64,000 bases of DNA from Thermobispora bispora DSM 43833 (lineage in GTDB: Bacteria; Actinomycetota; Actinomycetes; Streptosporangiales; Streptosporangiaceae). A program made the translations under genes and the position numbers. The stretch's first letter is position 1; each line of letters starts with the position of its first letter. Positions 12,074-21,653 of the stretch are shown one piece after another. The stretch covers positions 3,348,001-3,412,000 of the forward strand of contig NC_014165.1 of assembly GCF_000092645.1 (NCBI RefSeq), in the 5' to 3' direction. Below the pieces are notes generated by a model. The model was not told where the DNA came from and did not search any database. It saw only the letters and a list, made by a program, of their open reading frames with translations.

Positions 12074-13702
12074 TTGCGACGATTGCTGCTCGGGCCCCTG
12101 CTCGCGGGGGCAGCGCTCCTCGCTCCGCTCGCCATCGGGACCGCGACCGCCGCCACCCCGGCGACCGCCACGTACTCCACGGACTCTGACTGGGAGACCG
12201 GCTTCCAGGGCAAGTTCACCATCAAGGCCGGGTCCTCCACCCTGCAGAGCTGGACGCTCGAGTTCGACGTGCCGCCCGGCACGACGATCAGCTCCGCCTG
12301 GGACGCCCGGATGACCAGGAACGGGAACCACTACACGTTCACCAACCCGACCTGGTACGAGCCCCTCGCCCCCGGGGCGTCCACCACCTTCGGCTTCATC
12401 GGCGCGCCCGGTGGCGGCTTCACCCCGCTGAACTGCACGCTCAACGGCCAGCCGTGCTCCGGCGAACCCGGCTCCCCCGGCCCGTCGCCGACCTCCTCCC
12501 CCTCCCCCACCGTCAGCCCGAGCCCGTCCCCGCCGGTCAGCCCCAGCCCGTCGCCGACGGTGACCACGTCCCCCAACCCCGGCGGTGACAAGAAGATCGT
12601 CGGCTACTTCACCGAGTGGGGCGTCTACGGGCGCCAGTACTTCGTCAAGAACCTCGTCACCAGCGGCACCGCCTCCAAGATCGACTACATCAACTACGCC
12701 TTCGGCAACGTCACCAACGGCCAGTGCGCCATCGGCGACTCGTACGCGGCGTACGACATGGCCTACACCGCGGAGAACAGCGTGGACGGCAAGGCGGACA
12801 CCTGGGACACCGGCGCGCTCCGCGGCAACTTCAACCAGCTCCGCAAGCTCAAGGCCATGTACCCGCACATCAAGGTCATCTGGTCGTTCGGCGGCTGGAC
12901 CTGGTCGAGCGGCTTCGCCGAGGCGGCCCGCAACCCCGAGGCCTTCGCCGAGTCCTGCTACCGGCTGCTGAAGGACCCGCGCTGGGCCGACGTGTTCGAC
13001 GGGATCGACATCGACTGGGAGTACCCGAACGCCTGCGGGCTGAGCTGCGACACCAGCGGGCCGGACGCCTTCCGGAGGCTCATGGCCGCGCTCCGCGCCA
13101 AGTTCGGCCCCGACTTCCTGGTGACCGCGGCGATCAGCGGTGACGGCACCTCGGGCGGCAAGCTCGACGCCGCGGACTACGCCGGCGCGGCGCAGTACGT
13201 CGACTGGTACCTCGTCATGACGTACGACTACTTCGGCGCCTGGGCGGCGACCGGGCCGACCGCCCCGCACTCGCCGCTCACCTCCTACAGCGGGATCCCC
13301 ACGGCCGGCTTCTACGCGGACGCGGCCATCCAGAAGCTGAAGAGCAAGGGCATCCCCGCGAACAAGCTCCTGCTCGGCATCGGCTTCTACGGCCGCGGCT
13401 GGACCGGGGTCACCCAGAGCGCGCCCGGCGGCACCGCCACCGGCCCGGCACCGGGCACCTACGAGCAGGGCGTCGAGGACTACAAGGTGCTCAAGACGAG
13501 CTGCCCGGCCACCGGGACCATCGCCGGCACGGCGTACGCCCACTGCGGCAACAACTGGTGGAGCTACGACACCCCGGCGACGATCGCGGGGAAGATGGAC
13601 TACGTCAAGAACCAGGGCCTCGGCGGCGCGTTCATCTGGGAGTTCAGCGGTGACACCGCCAACGGCGAGCTGGCGGCCGCCGTGGCCGGCAACCTCCGGT
13701 AG
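12074..13702 (+). CDS. Secreted chitinase: CBM2 plus GH18
   Basis: The 542-residue protein should hydrolyse chitin outside the cell. Translation starts at a TTG (12074) with GGAG 6 nt upstream. Residues 1 to about 28 form a signal peptide (RR, then a Leu/Ala-rich core, ending TATAA). A family 2 carbohydrate-binding module follows (about 30-132; DWETGFQGKFTI, a PTWYEPLAPG segment, Cys near both ends), then a Pro/Ser/Thr linker (about 135-170), then the GH18 domain starting KKIVGYFTEWGVYGR. The catalytic DxxDxDxE motif is FDGIDIDWEYP with acid E316. The gene stands alone behind its own promoter, operator and terminators. Confidence 0.95.
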   Translation: MRRLLLGPLLAGAALLAPLAIGTATAATPATATYSTDSDWETGFQGKFTIKAGSSTLQSWTLEFDVPPGTTISSAWDARMTRNGNHYTFTNPTWYEPLAPGASTTFGFIGAPGGGFTPLNCTLNGQPCSGEPGSPGPSPTSSPSPTVSPSPSPPVSPSPSPTVTTSPNPGGDKKIVGYFTEWGVYGRQYFVKNLVTSGTASKIDYINYAFGNVTNGQCAIGDSYAAYDMAYTAENSVDGKADTWDTGALRGNFNQLRKLKAMYPHIKVIWSFGGWTWSSGFAEAARNPEAFAESCYRLLKDPRWADVFDGIDIDWEYPNACGLSCDTSGPDAFRRLMAALRAKFGPDFLVTAAISGDGTSGGKLDAADYAGAAQYVDWYLVMTYDYFGAWAATGPTAPHSPLTSYSGIPTAGFYADAAIQKLKSKGIPANKLLLGIGFYGRGWTGVTQSAPGGTATGPAPGTYEQGVEDYKVLKTSCPATGTIAGTAYAHCGNNWWSYDTPATIAGKMDYVKNQGLGGAFIWEFSGDTANGELAAAVAGNLR

Positions 13703-13760
13703 CCACGCCGCACCCTGACGCCTCCGATCCCCCTCGGGAATCCCTAGGGCGACCCAGGAT

Positions 13761-13799
13761 CCGCGGCGGTCCCGCCAGGGCGTTCCGGGACCGCCGCGG
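13761..13799 (+). terminator. Strong hairpin downstream of the chitinase gene
   Basis: Arms CCGCGGCGGTCCC (13761-13773) and GGGACCGCCGCGG (13787-13799) are perfectly complementary across a 13-nt loop. There is no T-run after it, so it may be an mRNA-stabilising or intrinsic terminator hairpin of the actinobacterial kind. Confidence 0.55.
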
Positions 13800-13816
13800 A
13801 AGCCCACCCCCTCCAC

Positions 13817-13850
13817 AGGCCCCCGCCACCCCCTCCGGCGGGGGCCTTTC
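13817..13850 (+). terminator. Rho-independent terminator
   Basis: Arms AGGCCCCCGCC (13817-13827) and GGCGGGGGCCT (13837-13847) form an 11-bp stem with a 9-nt loop, followed by TTTCC. This is the second hairpin after the chitinase stop and the more typical terminator. Confidence 0.75.
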
Positions 13851-14175
13851 CGCGCTCCCGCCCGCCGCTCCGGCCCGCCGTCCCGCTCGCCGGGTACGGC
13901 CGCGCCGCCGTACCGGCGCCTGTCCCCGCGACGCGCGCGAGGCGTCCGGCCGGCCGCCGATGGGTCGGTCGCTTTCATCGCCCTCGCGACGCCGCGCGAG
14001 CCGTCCGGGGCGCGGGGGCGAGAACCCGGACCGCGCCGGGCGGGCGGCGGCGCGATGAACCCCGGGAACGGGCGCGGACCAGGGCGGCCCGGCCGCGGGC
14101 TTTACGGTCTTTATCGGTCTTTGCCCACAGCGGATCCCGCGAGCACCTTCCGATGGATCCCTTAGGGTGGCCTTT
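13851..14175. other. Intergenic region upstream of the SppA-like gene
   Basis: I see no gene here. Near the 3' end, TTTACGGTCTTTATCGGTCTTT is a short near-tandem repeat (14101-14122) in an otherwise GC-rich stretch, about 55 bp before the sppA start. It may be part of the promoter region but no clear hexamer pair is visible. Confidence 0.4.
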
Positions 14176-15867
14176 ATGGAGGCGACGAGGACGATCGGAC
14201 AGACCCTCGAGAAGCTGCGGCGGCAGCGGAGCGCACCCTTGGTGCTCGAGCTCGACCTGACCATGGGGATCGTGGAGGGACCGCCCGCGGACCCGCTCGG
14301 CGCGATGCTGTCGATGCGCAAGATCCGCCTCGACGACGTGCTCGCCGGGCTCAACCGGGCGCGCCGGGATCCCCGGGTCAAGGCGCTGCTGGTGAAGATC
14401 GGCAACGCGCCGCTCGGGCTCGGCATGGTGCAGGAGCTCCGGACCGCGATCATCAAGCTGCGGGCGGCCGGCAAGCGCACCATCGCCTTCGCAGAGTCGT
14501 TCGGCGAGGTCAGCACCGGGACCGTCCCCTACTACCTCGCCACGGCCTGCGACCGGATCTACCTGCAGCCCTCCGGCGACGTGGGCCTCACCGGCCTCTC
14601 GGTCGAGACCCGGTTCCTCCGCGACGCGCTCGCCAAGGCCGGGGTGGAGTTCCAGCTCGGCCAGCGGCACGAGTACAAGACCGCGGCGAACGTGTTCACC
14701 CAGAACCACATGACCGAGCCGCACCGCGAGTCGACGGCGCGCATCGTCGAGTCCGCGATGGAGCAGGTCATCGAGGGGATCGCCCAGGGCCGCCGGCTCG
14801 ACCCCGCGCGCGTCCGCGAGCTGGTCGACCGCGGGCCGTTCCTCGGCGCCGAGGCGGTGGAGGCCGGGCTCGTGGACGGCCTGAAGTACCGGGACGAGGT
14901 CTACGCGGAGACCGTGGGCGAGGACGGCCGGCTCCGCTACGTCACCCGGTACGCCAAGGAGGCGGCGGCCAAGCGGCTGCCGCACCCGGGGGCCGGCGCG
15001 GTCGCGCTCATCCACGGCATCGGCCCGATCCGGCTCGGCCGCAGCGGCCGGTCTCCGCTCGGCGCGAGCGGGTCCATGGGCTCGGACACCATCTGCGCCG
15101 CGTTCCGCGCCGCGCGCAAGGACGACAAGATCAAGGCCGTGGTGTTCCGGGTGGACAGCCCGGGCGGGTCCTACGTCGCCTCCGACGCGATCTGGCGGGA
15201 GGTGCTCCTCACCCGCCAGGCGGGCAAGCCGGTGATCGTCTCGATGGGCGACGTCGCCGCCTCCGGGGGATACTTCGTCTCCATGGCCGCCAACGTGATC
15301 TTCGCGCACCCGGGCACGCTCACCGGCTCGATCGGCGTGTACGGCGGCAAGCCGGTGATCAGCGAGCTGCTCGGGAAGCTCGGCGTCACGTCCGAGGCGG
15401 TCTCGATGGGCGAGAACGCGGAGATGTTCTCCACCAGCCGCGAGTTCTCCGCGGCCCAGTGGGAGCGGCTGAACACCTGGCTCGACCGGGTCTACGAGGA
15501 CTTCGTCACCAAGGTCGCCGACGCCCGCGGGCTGAGCAAGGACCACGCGCACGAGCTGGCCAAGGGCCGGGTCTGGACCGGGGCGGACGCCGTCCGCAAC
15601 GGCCTGGTCGACGAGCTCGGCGGGCTGGAGGACGCGCTCGCCCTCGCCCGGAGCAGGGCGGGGCTTCCCGCCACCGCGCCGGTGCGGATCTACCCCCACC
15701 TGAACCCGCTGGAGCGGATCCGGCCGCCGGAGTCGAGCGAGGACCGGTCGGCCGCCATGGCCCGGCTCCGGGTGGAGGCGTGGGGCCCGTTCGCGCGGCT
15801 CGCCGGGGAGCTCGGCCTGCCCGCCTACGGGCCGCTCCTGCTCCCCGGCCAGTGGGTGATCCGCTGA
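14176..15867 (+). CDS. sppA: Signal peptide peptidase SppA, double-domain (67K type)
   Basis: This 563-residue protein has the two-domain serine-lysine protease layout of long SppA, which cleaves leftover signal peptides. I start it at the ATG at 14176 because AGGG lies about 7 nt upstream; a GTG at 14167 would add three residues. The general-base lysine is K168 in RHEYKTAANVF in the N-terminal half, and the nucleophile is S363 in GDVAASGGYFVSMAA in the C-terminal half, as in E. coli SppA. Unlike E. coli SppA, I see no N-terminal transmembrane segment, so membrane attachment must be peripheral or absent. A GC-rich hairpin follows at 15889-15914. Confidence 0.88.
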   Translation: MEATRTIGQTLEKLRRQRSAPLVLELDLTMGIVEGPPADPLGAMLSMRKIRLDDVLAGLNRARRDPRVKALLVKIGNAPLGLGMVQELRTAIIKLRAAGKRTIAFAESFGEVSTGTVPYYLATACDRIYLQPSGDVGLTGLSVETRFLRDALAKAGVEFQLGQRHEYKTAANVFTQNHMTEPHRESTARIVESAMEQVIEGIAQGRRLDPARVRELVDRGPFLGAEAVEAGLVDGLKYRDEVYAETVGEDGRLRYVTRYAKEAAAKRLPHPGAGAVALIHGIGPIRLGRSGRSPLGASGSMGSDTICAAFRAARKDDKIKAVVFRVDSPGGSYVASDAIWREVLLTRQAGKPVIVSMGDVAASGGYFVSMAANVIFAHPGTLTGSIGVYGGKPVISELLGKLGVTSEAVSMGENAEMFSTSREFSAAQWERLNTWLDRVYEDFVTKVADARGLSKDHAHELAKGRVWTGADAVRNGLVDELGGLEDALALARSRAGLPATAPVRIYPHLNPLERIRPPESSEDRSAAMARLRVEAWGPFARLAGELGLPAYGPLLLPGQWVIR

Positions 15868-15888
15868 GCCGGACGGGTCCGCGTACGG

Positions 15889-15914
15889 CCGGGCCGCCCG
15901 GGGCGGCGGCCCGG
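15889..15914 (+). terminator. Possible terminator after sppA
   Basis: CCGGGCCGCC and GGCGGCCCGG form a 10-bp stem with a 6-nt loop about 20 bp after the sppA stop. There is no T-run. The remaining stretch up to 16183 holds no gene I can support. Confidence 0.45.
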
Positions 15915-16183
15915 ACACACCCGAGGTGGCCGGGCCGTGCGGGTGTGCGGCCGGCCCGCCCGGAGCACACGGCCGGGACCTCCCCCACCACCCGCAGCAC
16001 ATCCTCTGCACCGAGGCCGCCTCTGGCGCGGTGCCCGGCGCGTCGCGATTCGGCTTGCCCGCGCCTCCGCCACCGGGGCGCGAAGCCGCCCGCACCGTCG
16101 CCGACGGCATGCGCAAACGCGGCCATCGACCGATTCGACATTCCAGGTGTGGGAAAAGCCGACTGCCCTTACCATCGCTTTCC

Positions 16184-16600
16184 GTGGCGGTGGAGGTCGG
16201 CTGGCGCCAGCTTCGGGCGAGCTTTATCTCGCAGAACGAGGCCGTTCAGCAGATGGCGGAGGGGCCTCCGGCGGCCCTGCTGCTTTTCTACAGTGTGGAG
16301 TGCGGGCTGAAAGCGTCGTTACTCCGTCGTCTTAAGCTTCACTCTACGGCTCAGTTGCGTCCGGAATTCCGCCGGCACGACCTGCACCGGCTGGCGAAGG
16401 AATTGCGCCTGCCGCCTACCTTGTGCGATCGCATGCAGCGATCCTGCCCATCGCAGCATGACCAGAAAACGCGGATTTCTTTCGAAGACCTGCACCAAGC
16501 ATGGCGATACGGGCATGCCCTGCAGCGGGACGAGGAGAAGCAGGCGATCCAAGTGTTGCGTGAGCTGAGGGACTGGTATCAGGGAGAATTGAGGGCATGA
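16184..16600 (+). CDS. HEPN-like small helical protein, partner of the dual P-loop protein
   Basis: I do not recognise a named family with certainty. From the GTG at 16184 the product is 138 residues and almost all helical. It contains ALLLFYSVECGLKASLLRR followed by RPEFRRHDLHRLAKELRLP and, near the C-terminus, FEDLHQAWRYGHAL. The pattern of an E-x-x-L-K helix, then H-D-L, then a long terminal helix is that of HEPN domains. Two R-x5-H pairs are present (RPEFRRH and RSCPSQH), which could be the HEPN ribonuclease motif R-x4-6-H; this is inference. There is no Shine-Dalgarno sequence. TACCAT at 16170-16175 would give a nearly leaderless message. Alternative in-frame starts are an ATG at 16109 and a GTG at 16190. 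The stop overlaps the next ATG (ATGA), so the two proteins are made together. Base composition is less GC-rich than the flanking genes. Confidence 0.7.
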   Translation: MAVEVGWRQLRASFISQNEAVQQMAEGPPAALLLFYSVECGLKASLLRRLKLHSTAQLRPEFRRHDLHRLAKELRLPPTLCDRMQRSCPSQHDQKTRISFEDLHQAWRYGHALQRDEEKQAIQVLRELRDWYQGELRA

Positions 16601-19317
16601 TGCCCGACGTCACGGACTCCGTCCCCGAGCACATCTACACCTGGGTGGATGTGGATGCCCACCTGGAAAAGCTCGCACTCTATAAGCGGTGGCCGGAATG
16701 GCTCCACGAGTGCGACGCATTCTGGGACGGCCTCGAAGTGACCGTCGCCCCGGCGGTTTCCGCCGAGGAAGTGCTCCGGTGGCTCGGGGAGCGATTCGGG
16801 GTCGGGTCCATTGTCAGGGACGAAGGGCCACCTGCCCTGCGCCTCGACGACATCCCTGGGCGCCCCTCCCGGAGGCTGCTTCCGATCACGATCAACCACC
16901 GCGAGCCTGAGGCCCACCGACGCGAGCCGCGATGGCGTGAGCGCCGCATCGTCCGCAGCCTCGGCGAGCCGCTGCCACCGCCGGAGTCCCATCTCCCACA
17001 TGGCGTCCGGATCGCCGCCTTCCATTCCTACAAGGGAGGCGTGGGCCGTACCCTGCACGCAATCGCACTGGCCGACGCTGTGGCCCGCAAGGGCGGCCGC
17101 GTACTGCTGATCGATGCCGACCTGGAGGCTCCCGGCATCACCTGGATGCTCGCCGGTCACGGCAAACGCGTGGACTTCAGTTACGAGGACTTCCTGGCGC
17201 TCCTGCACGCTTCCGCTGACGGGCGTCCGGACGAGGCCGTCTCCCTCGGCGCCGCCTATCTGCCGAACCAGGCGTTCGACAACGTCATCGTCATGCCGAC
17301 GCGGCGATCCCTCGCCGATATCGCACCACCCAAGATCGAACCCACTGATCTCCTCACGGCGGATCGGCCCATCTACTACCTGACGGAATCCCTGGCCGAG
17401 CTGGCCGCCGCATTGCATGCGTCCACCGTGCTCATCGACCTTCGCGCCGGCGGCAGCGAACTGTCGGCTCCCATCCTGCTCGACCCCCGGGTACAGCGGG
17501 TCTTCGTCACCACGGTCAGCGAGCAGTCATTGCACGGCACGGAGCGGCTCATCCGGGAACTCGGGCGACGTGCCCCGTCACGGAAGGGCGATCCGGCGAG
17601 CGCGATCATCATCACCCAGTTCCGGGAGCAGGCCGACCGATCGCTGGTGATCGAAGCGGCGGCCCGGTTGCGGGACGCGATCGCCACCACCCTGCAGCCG
17701 GAGCCGAATGAGGGCGAGGACATGACGGTCGACAACGACGTGGTGGTGGAGCCCACGCTGAGCGCGTTCCAGGATCACCTCCTTGCTCTCCCCGCCAACT
17801 GGGACGCGGTGATCGCACTCGCCCGACGCCAGCAGCTTCCGCAGCTCTTGGAGACGCTGGCAGAGGACCTCGCCTCCCCTCCGGCGGCGGCCGAGAGCGC
17901 GGATGAGTCGTTCCAGCAGAAGAGCTCCGAGGACGAACTGGCGCAAAGGCGCGAGCGACTGGAAACGTTCGCGAGGCGGCTGGCCTACGCCGAGACCGCC
18001 GACAGCACTGGCTTCCTTCCGACCGAGTCGCTGCGGAACCTGCTCACCTCGCATCGCACCGAGCCGCCGCTCTGCGTGGTGGTGGGCGCGAAGGGGTCCG
18101 GGAAGACGTTCACGCAGGTCCAGATGTGTTTCCGGGAGACCTGGCAAGGCTACGCCGAAGCTGTGGGCGTGGACAACGTGACGTTGGACGCCCGGCTCGC
18201 CCCGGTCTTCGTCTCCCGGCATCTGCAGGACCGCACCTCCGAACGGATCAGAGAGGTGCAGAAGCTCGCTTGCGCATCCCCCGGCGCCGAACCGGCGAGC
18301 CAGCTCGAGCTCCGTGACCTCATCGACACATCGCTGCGGTCCCCACTGTCCGACCTCGAGTGGCGGCGCGTGTGGCTGACCTGCATGGCCCGGGCGGTGG
18401 GCATCGAGGCGTCACCCGAGGACGTCGAGGAGAGGCTGGTCGACTTCTCGCGCACCTCGACGAGGATATTCCTCATCGATGGCCTCGAGGATCTGCTCCA
18501 GGAATTCGTCCGGAACGACGCGCAACGGCAGGCGCTCCGGGTTCTCCTCGTCGACTGTCTCGAATGGCTCCGTAGCCTCCGCGGCCGTCCGCTCGGCCTC
18601 ATCATTTTCATCCGGCGCGACCTCGTGCAGGCCGCGATCAAGCAGAACAGCGCCCAATTCCTCGCGCGTTATCGCGACTACGAGCTCAAATGGAATCCGG
18701 CAGAGGCCCTGCGGCTTACGCTGTGGGTGACTCAGCAGGCCAAGGCACTTTCACAGGTGGCGTCCAAGGCGATTCGGCAGGCGAGAGACGAGGACCTGAG
18801 CCGCCTGCTCATCCCGGTCTGGGGCGAGAAGATGGGATCGCCGCGCTCGCGAGAAGCGCGGTCCGACAGGTGGTTCCTGGCGGCGTTGTCCGACTTCAAC
18901 GGCCAGATTCAGGCACGAGATATCGTGACGTTCCTGGCCGAATCGGCGGCAGGCTCGGTCTCCGACACGCGCTACACGGACCGGCTGCTCATCCCCAGCG
19001 CCATGCGGAACGCACTGGTGACGTGTAGCAAGGAAAAGATCAGAGCCATCAGCGAGGAGAGCCCACAGGTGGGCGAGCTACTCAAACGCCTTGACGCGCT
19101 AGAGGCGGACAAGAAGCGCATTCCGTTCAGCCCGAATTCCGTGGGGCTGTCGAGTGAGGAGCTCGAAATTCTCGCATCCAACGGCGTCGTCTTCCGCGAA
19201 GAAGACCAGTATTGGATTCCGGAGATATTCCGCCACGGCCTCGCCTTCAAGGTGGTCGGCCGGCCCAAGATTCTCGCGATCGCGAACCAGGTTCGGCAGC
19301 GCAACTTCGACTGACCA
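16597..19317 (+). CDS. Large protein with ParA/MinD-like deviant P-loop and second AAA/STAND-like P-loop
   Basis: This protein has 905 residues and no function I can name. An N-terminal part (1-120, IYTWVDVDAHLEKLALYKRW, then FWDGLEV) is of unknown type. Next comes a ParA/MinD-like domain (about 138-420) with the deviant Walker A KGGVGRT at 146-152, in which the usual second Lys is Arg, followed by VLLIDADLEAPG. A charged linker (about 430-475) leads to a second ATPase with Walker A GAKGSGKT at 497-504 and Walker B RIFLIDGLEDLL ending near D628. The C-terminal third (650-905) is helical with a basic RRDLVQAAIKQN stretch, like sensor or winged-helix parts of STAND ATPases. The ATG overlaps the stop of the HEPN-like gene. 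Linking a putative HEPN effector to a regulatory NTPase is the usual architecture of prokaryotic conflict systems. The stop codon is at 19312-19314; the end given includes the next base triplet for the adjoining boundary only. Confidence 0.72.
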
Positions 19318-19725
19318 TCGAGCGACCCGTCGGAGGCAGCGCACGGTGGTCAGGTAGCCCTTGCCGGCCGCTGCCGCGCCGCCGGTCCGCGAATTTGGGC
19401 ACTAGCCAGGCCTTCGCGTGCGATAGTTCTCATTCGCGCAGTAGCGATGCCGTGACCTCGCCCGCCTCGAGCCCGTCCGGGCCCGCCGAGCGGCCGACGA
19501 TGGGCACCGGGCGCACCGGCGCACCTCGCCGGAGTTCGGGGCGGACCGCCGGGCGAGCCGTGCCCGCCGGGATCGGGCCGGACCATCGCCGGTCGGTACC
19601 GGCCCGGTCGCCGATGGCTGGGATCGCCGGGCATACCGGCGGGGCGGGCCCGCCGATCAGGACCGGGGTCCCTGGCACGGTCGGGACGCTGGCCCACTTC
19701 ACGGCCGGCGCCGAGGCCGGGGCGG
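19318..19725. other. Intergenic region after the two-gene island
   Basis: About 400 bp separates the end of the large NTPase from the convergent flavin reductase. I find no gene, terminal repeats, attachment site or transposon remnant. Composition shifts from mixed (GAATTTGGGCACTAGCC around 19390-19410) to very GC-rich after 19450, which may mark the edge of the inserted segment. Confidence 0.45.
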
Positions 19726-20217
19726 TCAGGTGACCGCGCGGTAGCGGGAGCGCAGCCGTACCAGCGGCGCGCGGGTGGCGTCCACGTAGTCGACCCCGAG
19801 CACCTCGCCGATGAAGAGCGTGTGGTCCCCGGCCGGGACGACCTGCACGCTCTCGGCCTCGAGCGCCGCCACCCCGCCCTCGACGATGAGCGCGCCGCTG
19901 TGCGCGCCGCGGTGGTGCGCCACGCCGGCGAGGAGCAGCCGCGCGCTCGGCCGGCCCGGGGTGGCGAACCGGGAGGCGATGGCCTGCTGGCCGTCGGCGA
20001 GCAGGCTCGCCGCCCAGCGGTCCCGGCGGAGCAGCACCTCGGTGACGTAGCTCTGCGAGGCGATGCTCACCAGCACCAGGGGCGGCTCCAGGGAGACCGA
20101 CATCAGCGACGAGACCGTGGTCCCGATGTCGTCTCGCTCCTCCTGGACCGTGATCACCGCCACCCCGGCGGCGAGCTGCGCCATGGCCTCCCGGAACGGG
20201 CCTTCCAGTGACGTCAC
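19726..20217 (-). CDS. Flavin reductase family protein (FMN-binding split barrel)
   Basis: The 163-residue protein resembles the NAD(P)H:FMN reductase components of two-component monooxygenases. It starts at a GTG (20215-20217) preceded by GGAGG about 5 nt upstream. Family features are FREAMAQLAAGVAVITVQ at the N-terminus, then TTVSSLMSVSLEPPLVLVSI, which forms the flavin pocket, and GDHTLFIGEVLGVDY near the end. It lies 106 bp downstream of the acyl-CoA dehydrogenase on the same strand. It could serve a flavin-dependent oxygenase elsewhere; none is seen in this window. Confidence 0.85.
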   Translation of the reverse strand: MTSLEGPFREAMAQLAAGVAVITVQEERDDIGTTVSSLMSVSLEPPLVLVSIASQSYVTEVLLRRDRWAASLLADGQQAIASRFATPGRPSARLLLAGVAHHRGAHSGALIVEGGVAALEAESVQVVPAGDHTLFIGEVLGVDYVDATRAPLVRLRSRYRAVT

Positions 20218-20323
20218 TCCGCCCTCCGTTCCCTCGGACTCCGGCGATCCACGCTAAAGCCTCGTGCCGGAGCCCGCGGCACCCCACCGCCCGCACACGC
20301 GGCCGCCGGGGCGGGCGGCGCGG

Positions 20324-21529
20324 TCAGCCCACGTACGGGTAGGCGCGCTTGAGCTCCTGACGGGCCACCGAGCGGAGGTGGACGGCGTCCGGGCCGTCGG
20401 CGATCCGCAGGCAGCGGGCCCAGGCGTAGAAGTACGGGAGCACGGTGTCCTCGGTCACCCCCATGCCGCCGAACACCTGGATCGCCCGGTCGATCACCTG
20501 GGTCGCCATGTTCGGCGCGGCGACCTTGATCGCGGCGATCTCGGTCCGGGCGCCCTTGGCGCCGTACCGGTCGATGAGCCACGCGGTCTTGTAGACGAGC
20601 AGCCGGACCTGGTCGATCTCGATGCGCGACCGGGCGATCGCCTCCTGGACGCTGCTGAAGGACGACAGGTGCTCGCCGAACGCCACCCGGGACTTCGCCC
20701 GGTCCACCATCAGCGCCAGCGCCCGCTCCGCCATGCCGATCAGCCGCATCGCGTGGTGGATCCGGCCGGGGCCGAGCCGCGACTGGGCGATCATGAAACC
20801 GTCGCCCTCGTTGCCGAGGAGGTTGGCCGCGGGCACGCGCACGTTCTGGAAGAGGATCTCCGCGTGGCCGTGCTGGTCGTGGTAGCCGAAGATCGGCAGG
20901 TCGCGCACGATCGTCACCCCGGGCGTGTCCCGGGGCACGAGGATCATGGACTGCTGCCGGTGCGGCTCGGCGCCGGGGTCGGTCTTGCCCATCACGATGA
21001 AGACCCGGCAGCGCTCGTCGAGGGCGCCGCTCGTCCACCACTTGCGGCCGTTGATCACGTACTCGTCGCCGTCGCGGACGATCTGCGCCGTGATGTTGGT
21101 GGCGTCCGACGACGCCACGTCCGGCTCGGTCATCGCGAACGCCGAGCGGATCTCCCCGGCGAGCAGCGGCTCCAGCCACCGCTTCTTCTGCTCCTCGGTG
21201 CCGAAGCGGTAGAGGATCTCCATGTTCCCGGTGTCCGGCGCCTGGCAGTTGATCGCCTCGGGCGCGATCACCGGTGACCACCCGGAGATCTCGGCGATCG
21301 GGGCATAGTCGAGGTTCGACAGGCCCGAGATCTCGGGCAGGAAGAGGTTCCACAGCCCGCGCCGCTGCGCCGAGCGCTTCAGCCGCTCGACCACCGGCGG
21401 CAGGGCGTGCGGGTCGTGCTCCGCCCGCCACCGGTGGTACTCGGGCTCGGCCGGGAACACCTCCTCCCGCATGAAGTCCCACATCCGGGCGCACAGCTCC
21501 TCGGCCTTGGCCGACAGCGCGAAGTCCAT
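20324..21529 (-). CDS. Acyl-CoA dehydrogenase family protein
   Basis: With the ATG at 21527-21529 the product is 401 residues (MDFALSAKAEELCARMWDFM); AGGGGGA lies just upstream. It has the flavin- and substrate-binding stretch FAMTEPDVASSDATN, then NGRKWWTSGA, and the C-terminal QVFGGMGVTEDTVLPYFYAWARCLRIADGPD, typical of medium- to long-chain acyl-CoA dehydrogenases. It oxidises an acyl-CoA to the 2,3-enoyl-CoA using FAD. It is separated from the upstream ligase gene by about 250 bp that carries paired palindromes, so it may have its own promoter. Confidence 0.93.
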   Translation of the reverse strand: MDFALSAKAEELCARMWDFMREEVFPAEPEYHRWRAEHDPHALPPVVERLKRSAQRRGLWNLFLPEISGLSNLDYAPIAEISGWSPVIAPEAINCQAPDTGNMEILYRFGTEEQKKRWLEPLLAGEIRSAFAMTEPDVASSDATNITAQIVRDGDEYVINGRKWWTSGALDERCRVFIVMGKTDPGAEPHRQQSMILVPRDTPGVTIVRDLPIFGYHDQHGHAEILFQNVRVPAANLLGNEGDGFMIAQSRLGPGRIHHAMRLIGMAERALALMVDRAKSRVAFGEHLSSFSSVQEAIARSRIEIDQVRLLVYKTAWLIDRYGAKGARTEIAAIKVAAPNMATQVIDRAIQVFGGMGVTEDTVLPYFYAWARCLRIADGPDAVHLRSVARQELKRAYPYVG

Positions 21530-21653
21530 CCGGTCCCCCTCTCTCATCCGCTTCGATCGAGCCGGTGGAGGCCTGGCGGGCGTGACGGCCCCGCCGCCAT
21601 GATCGGGCCATGCCCGGCGCCGGTCACCCGGCCCGGCGCCGGGGTGCCCGGCA

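Noticed and set aside
12005-13978. Minus-strand open frame opposite the chitinase
   Set aside because: The chitinase has signal peptide, CBM2, linker and GH18 motif in its own frame; the opposite frame has none.
19315-19730. Possible att site or terminal inverted repeat at the edge of the two-gene island
   Set aside because: I compared the sequence before 16184 with that after 19317 by eye and found no matching direct or inverted repeat, and no integrase or tRNA is nearby.
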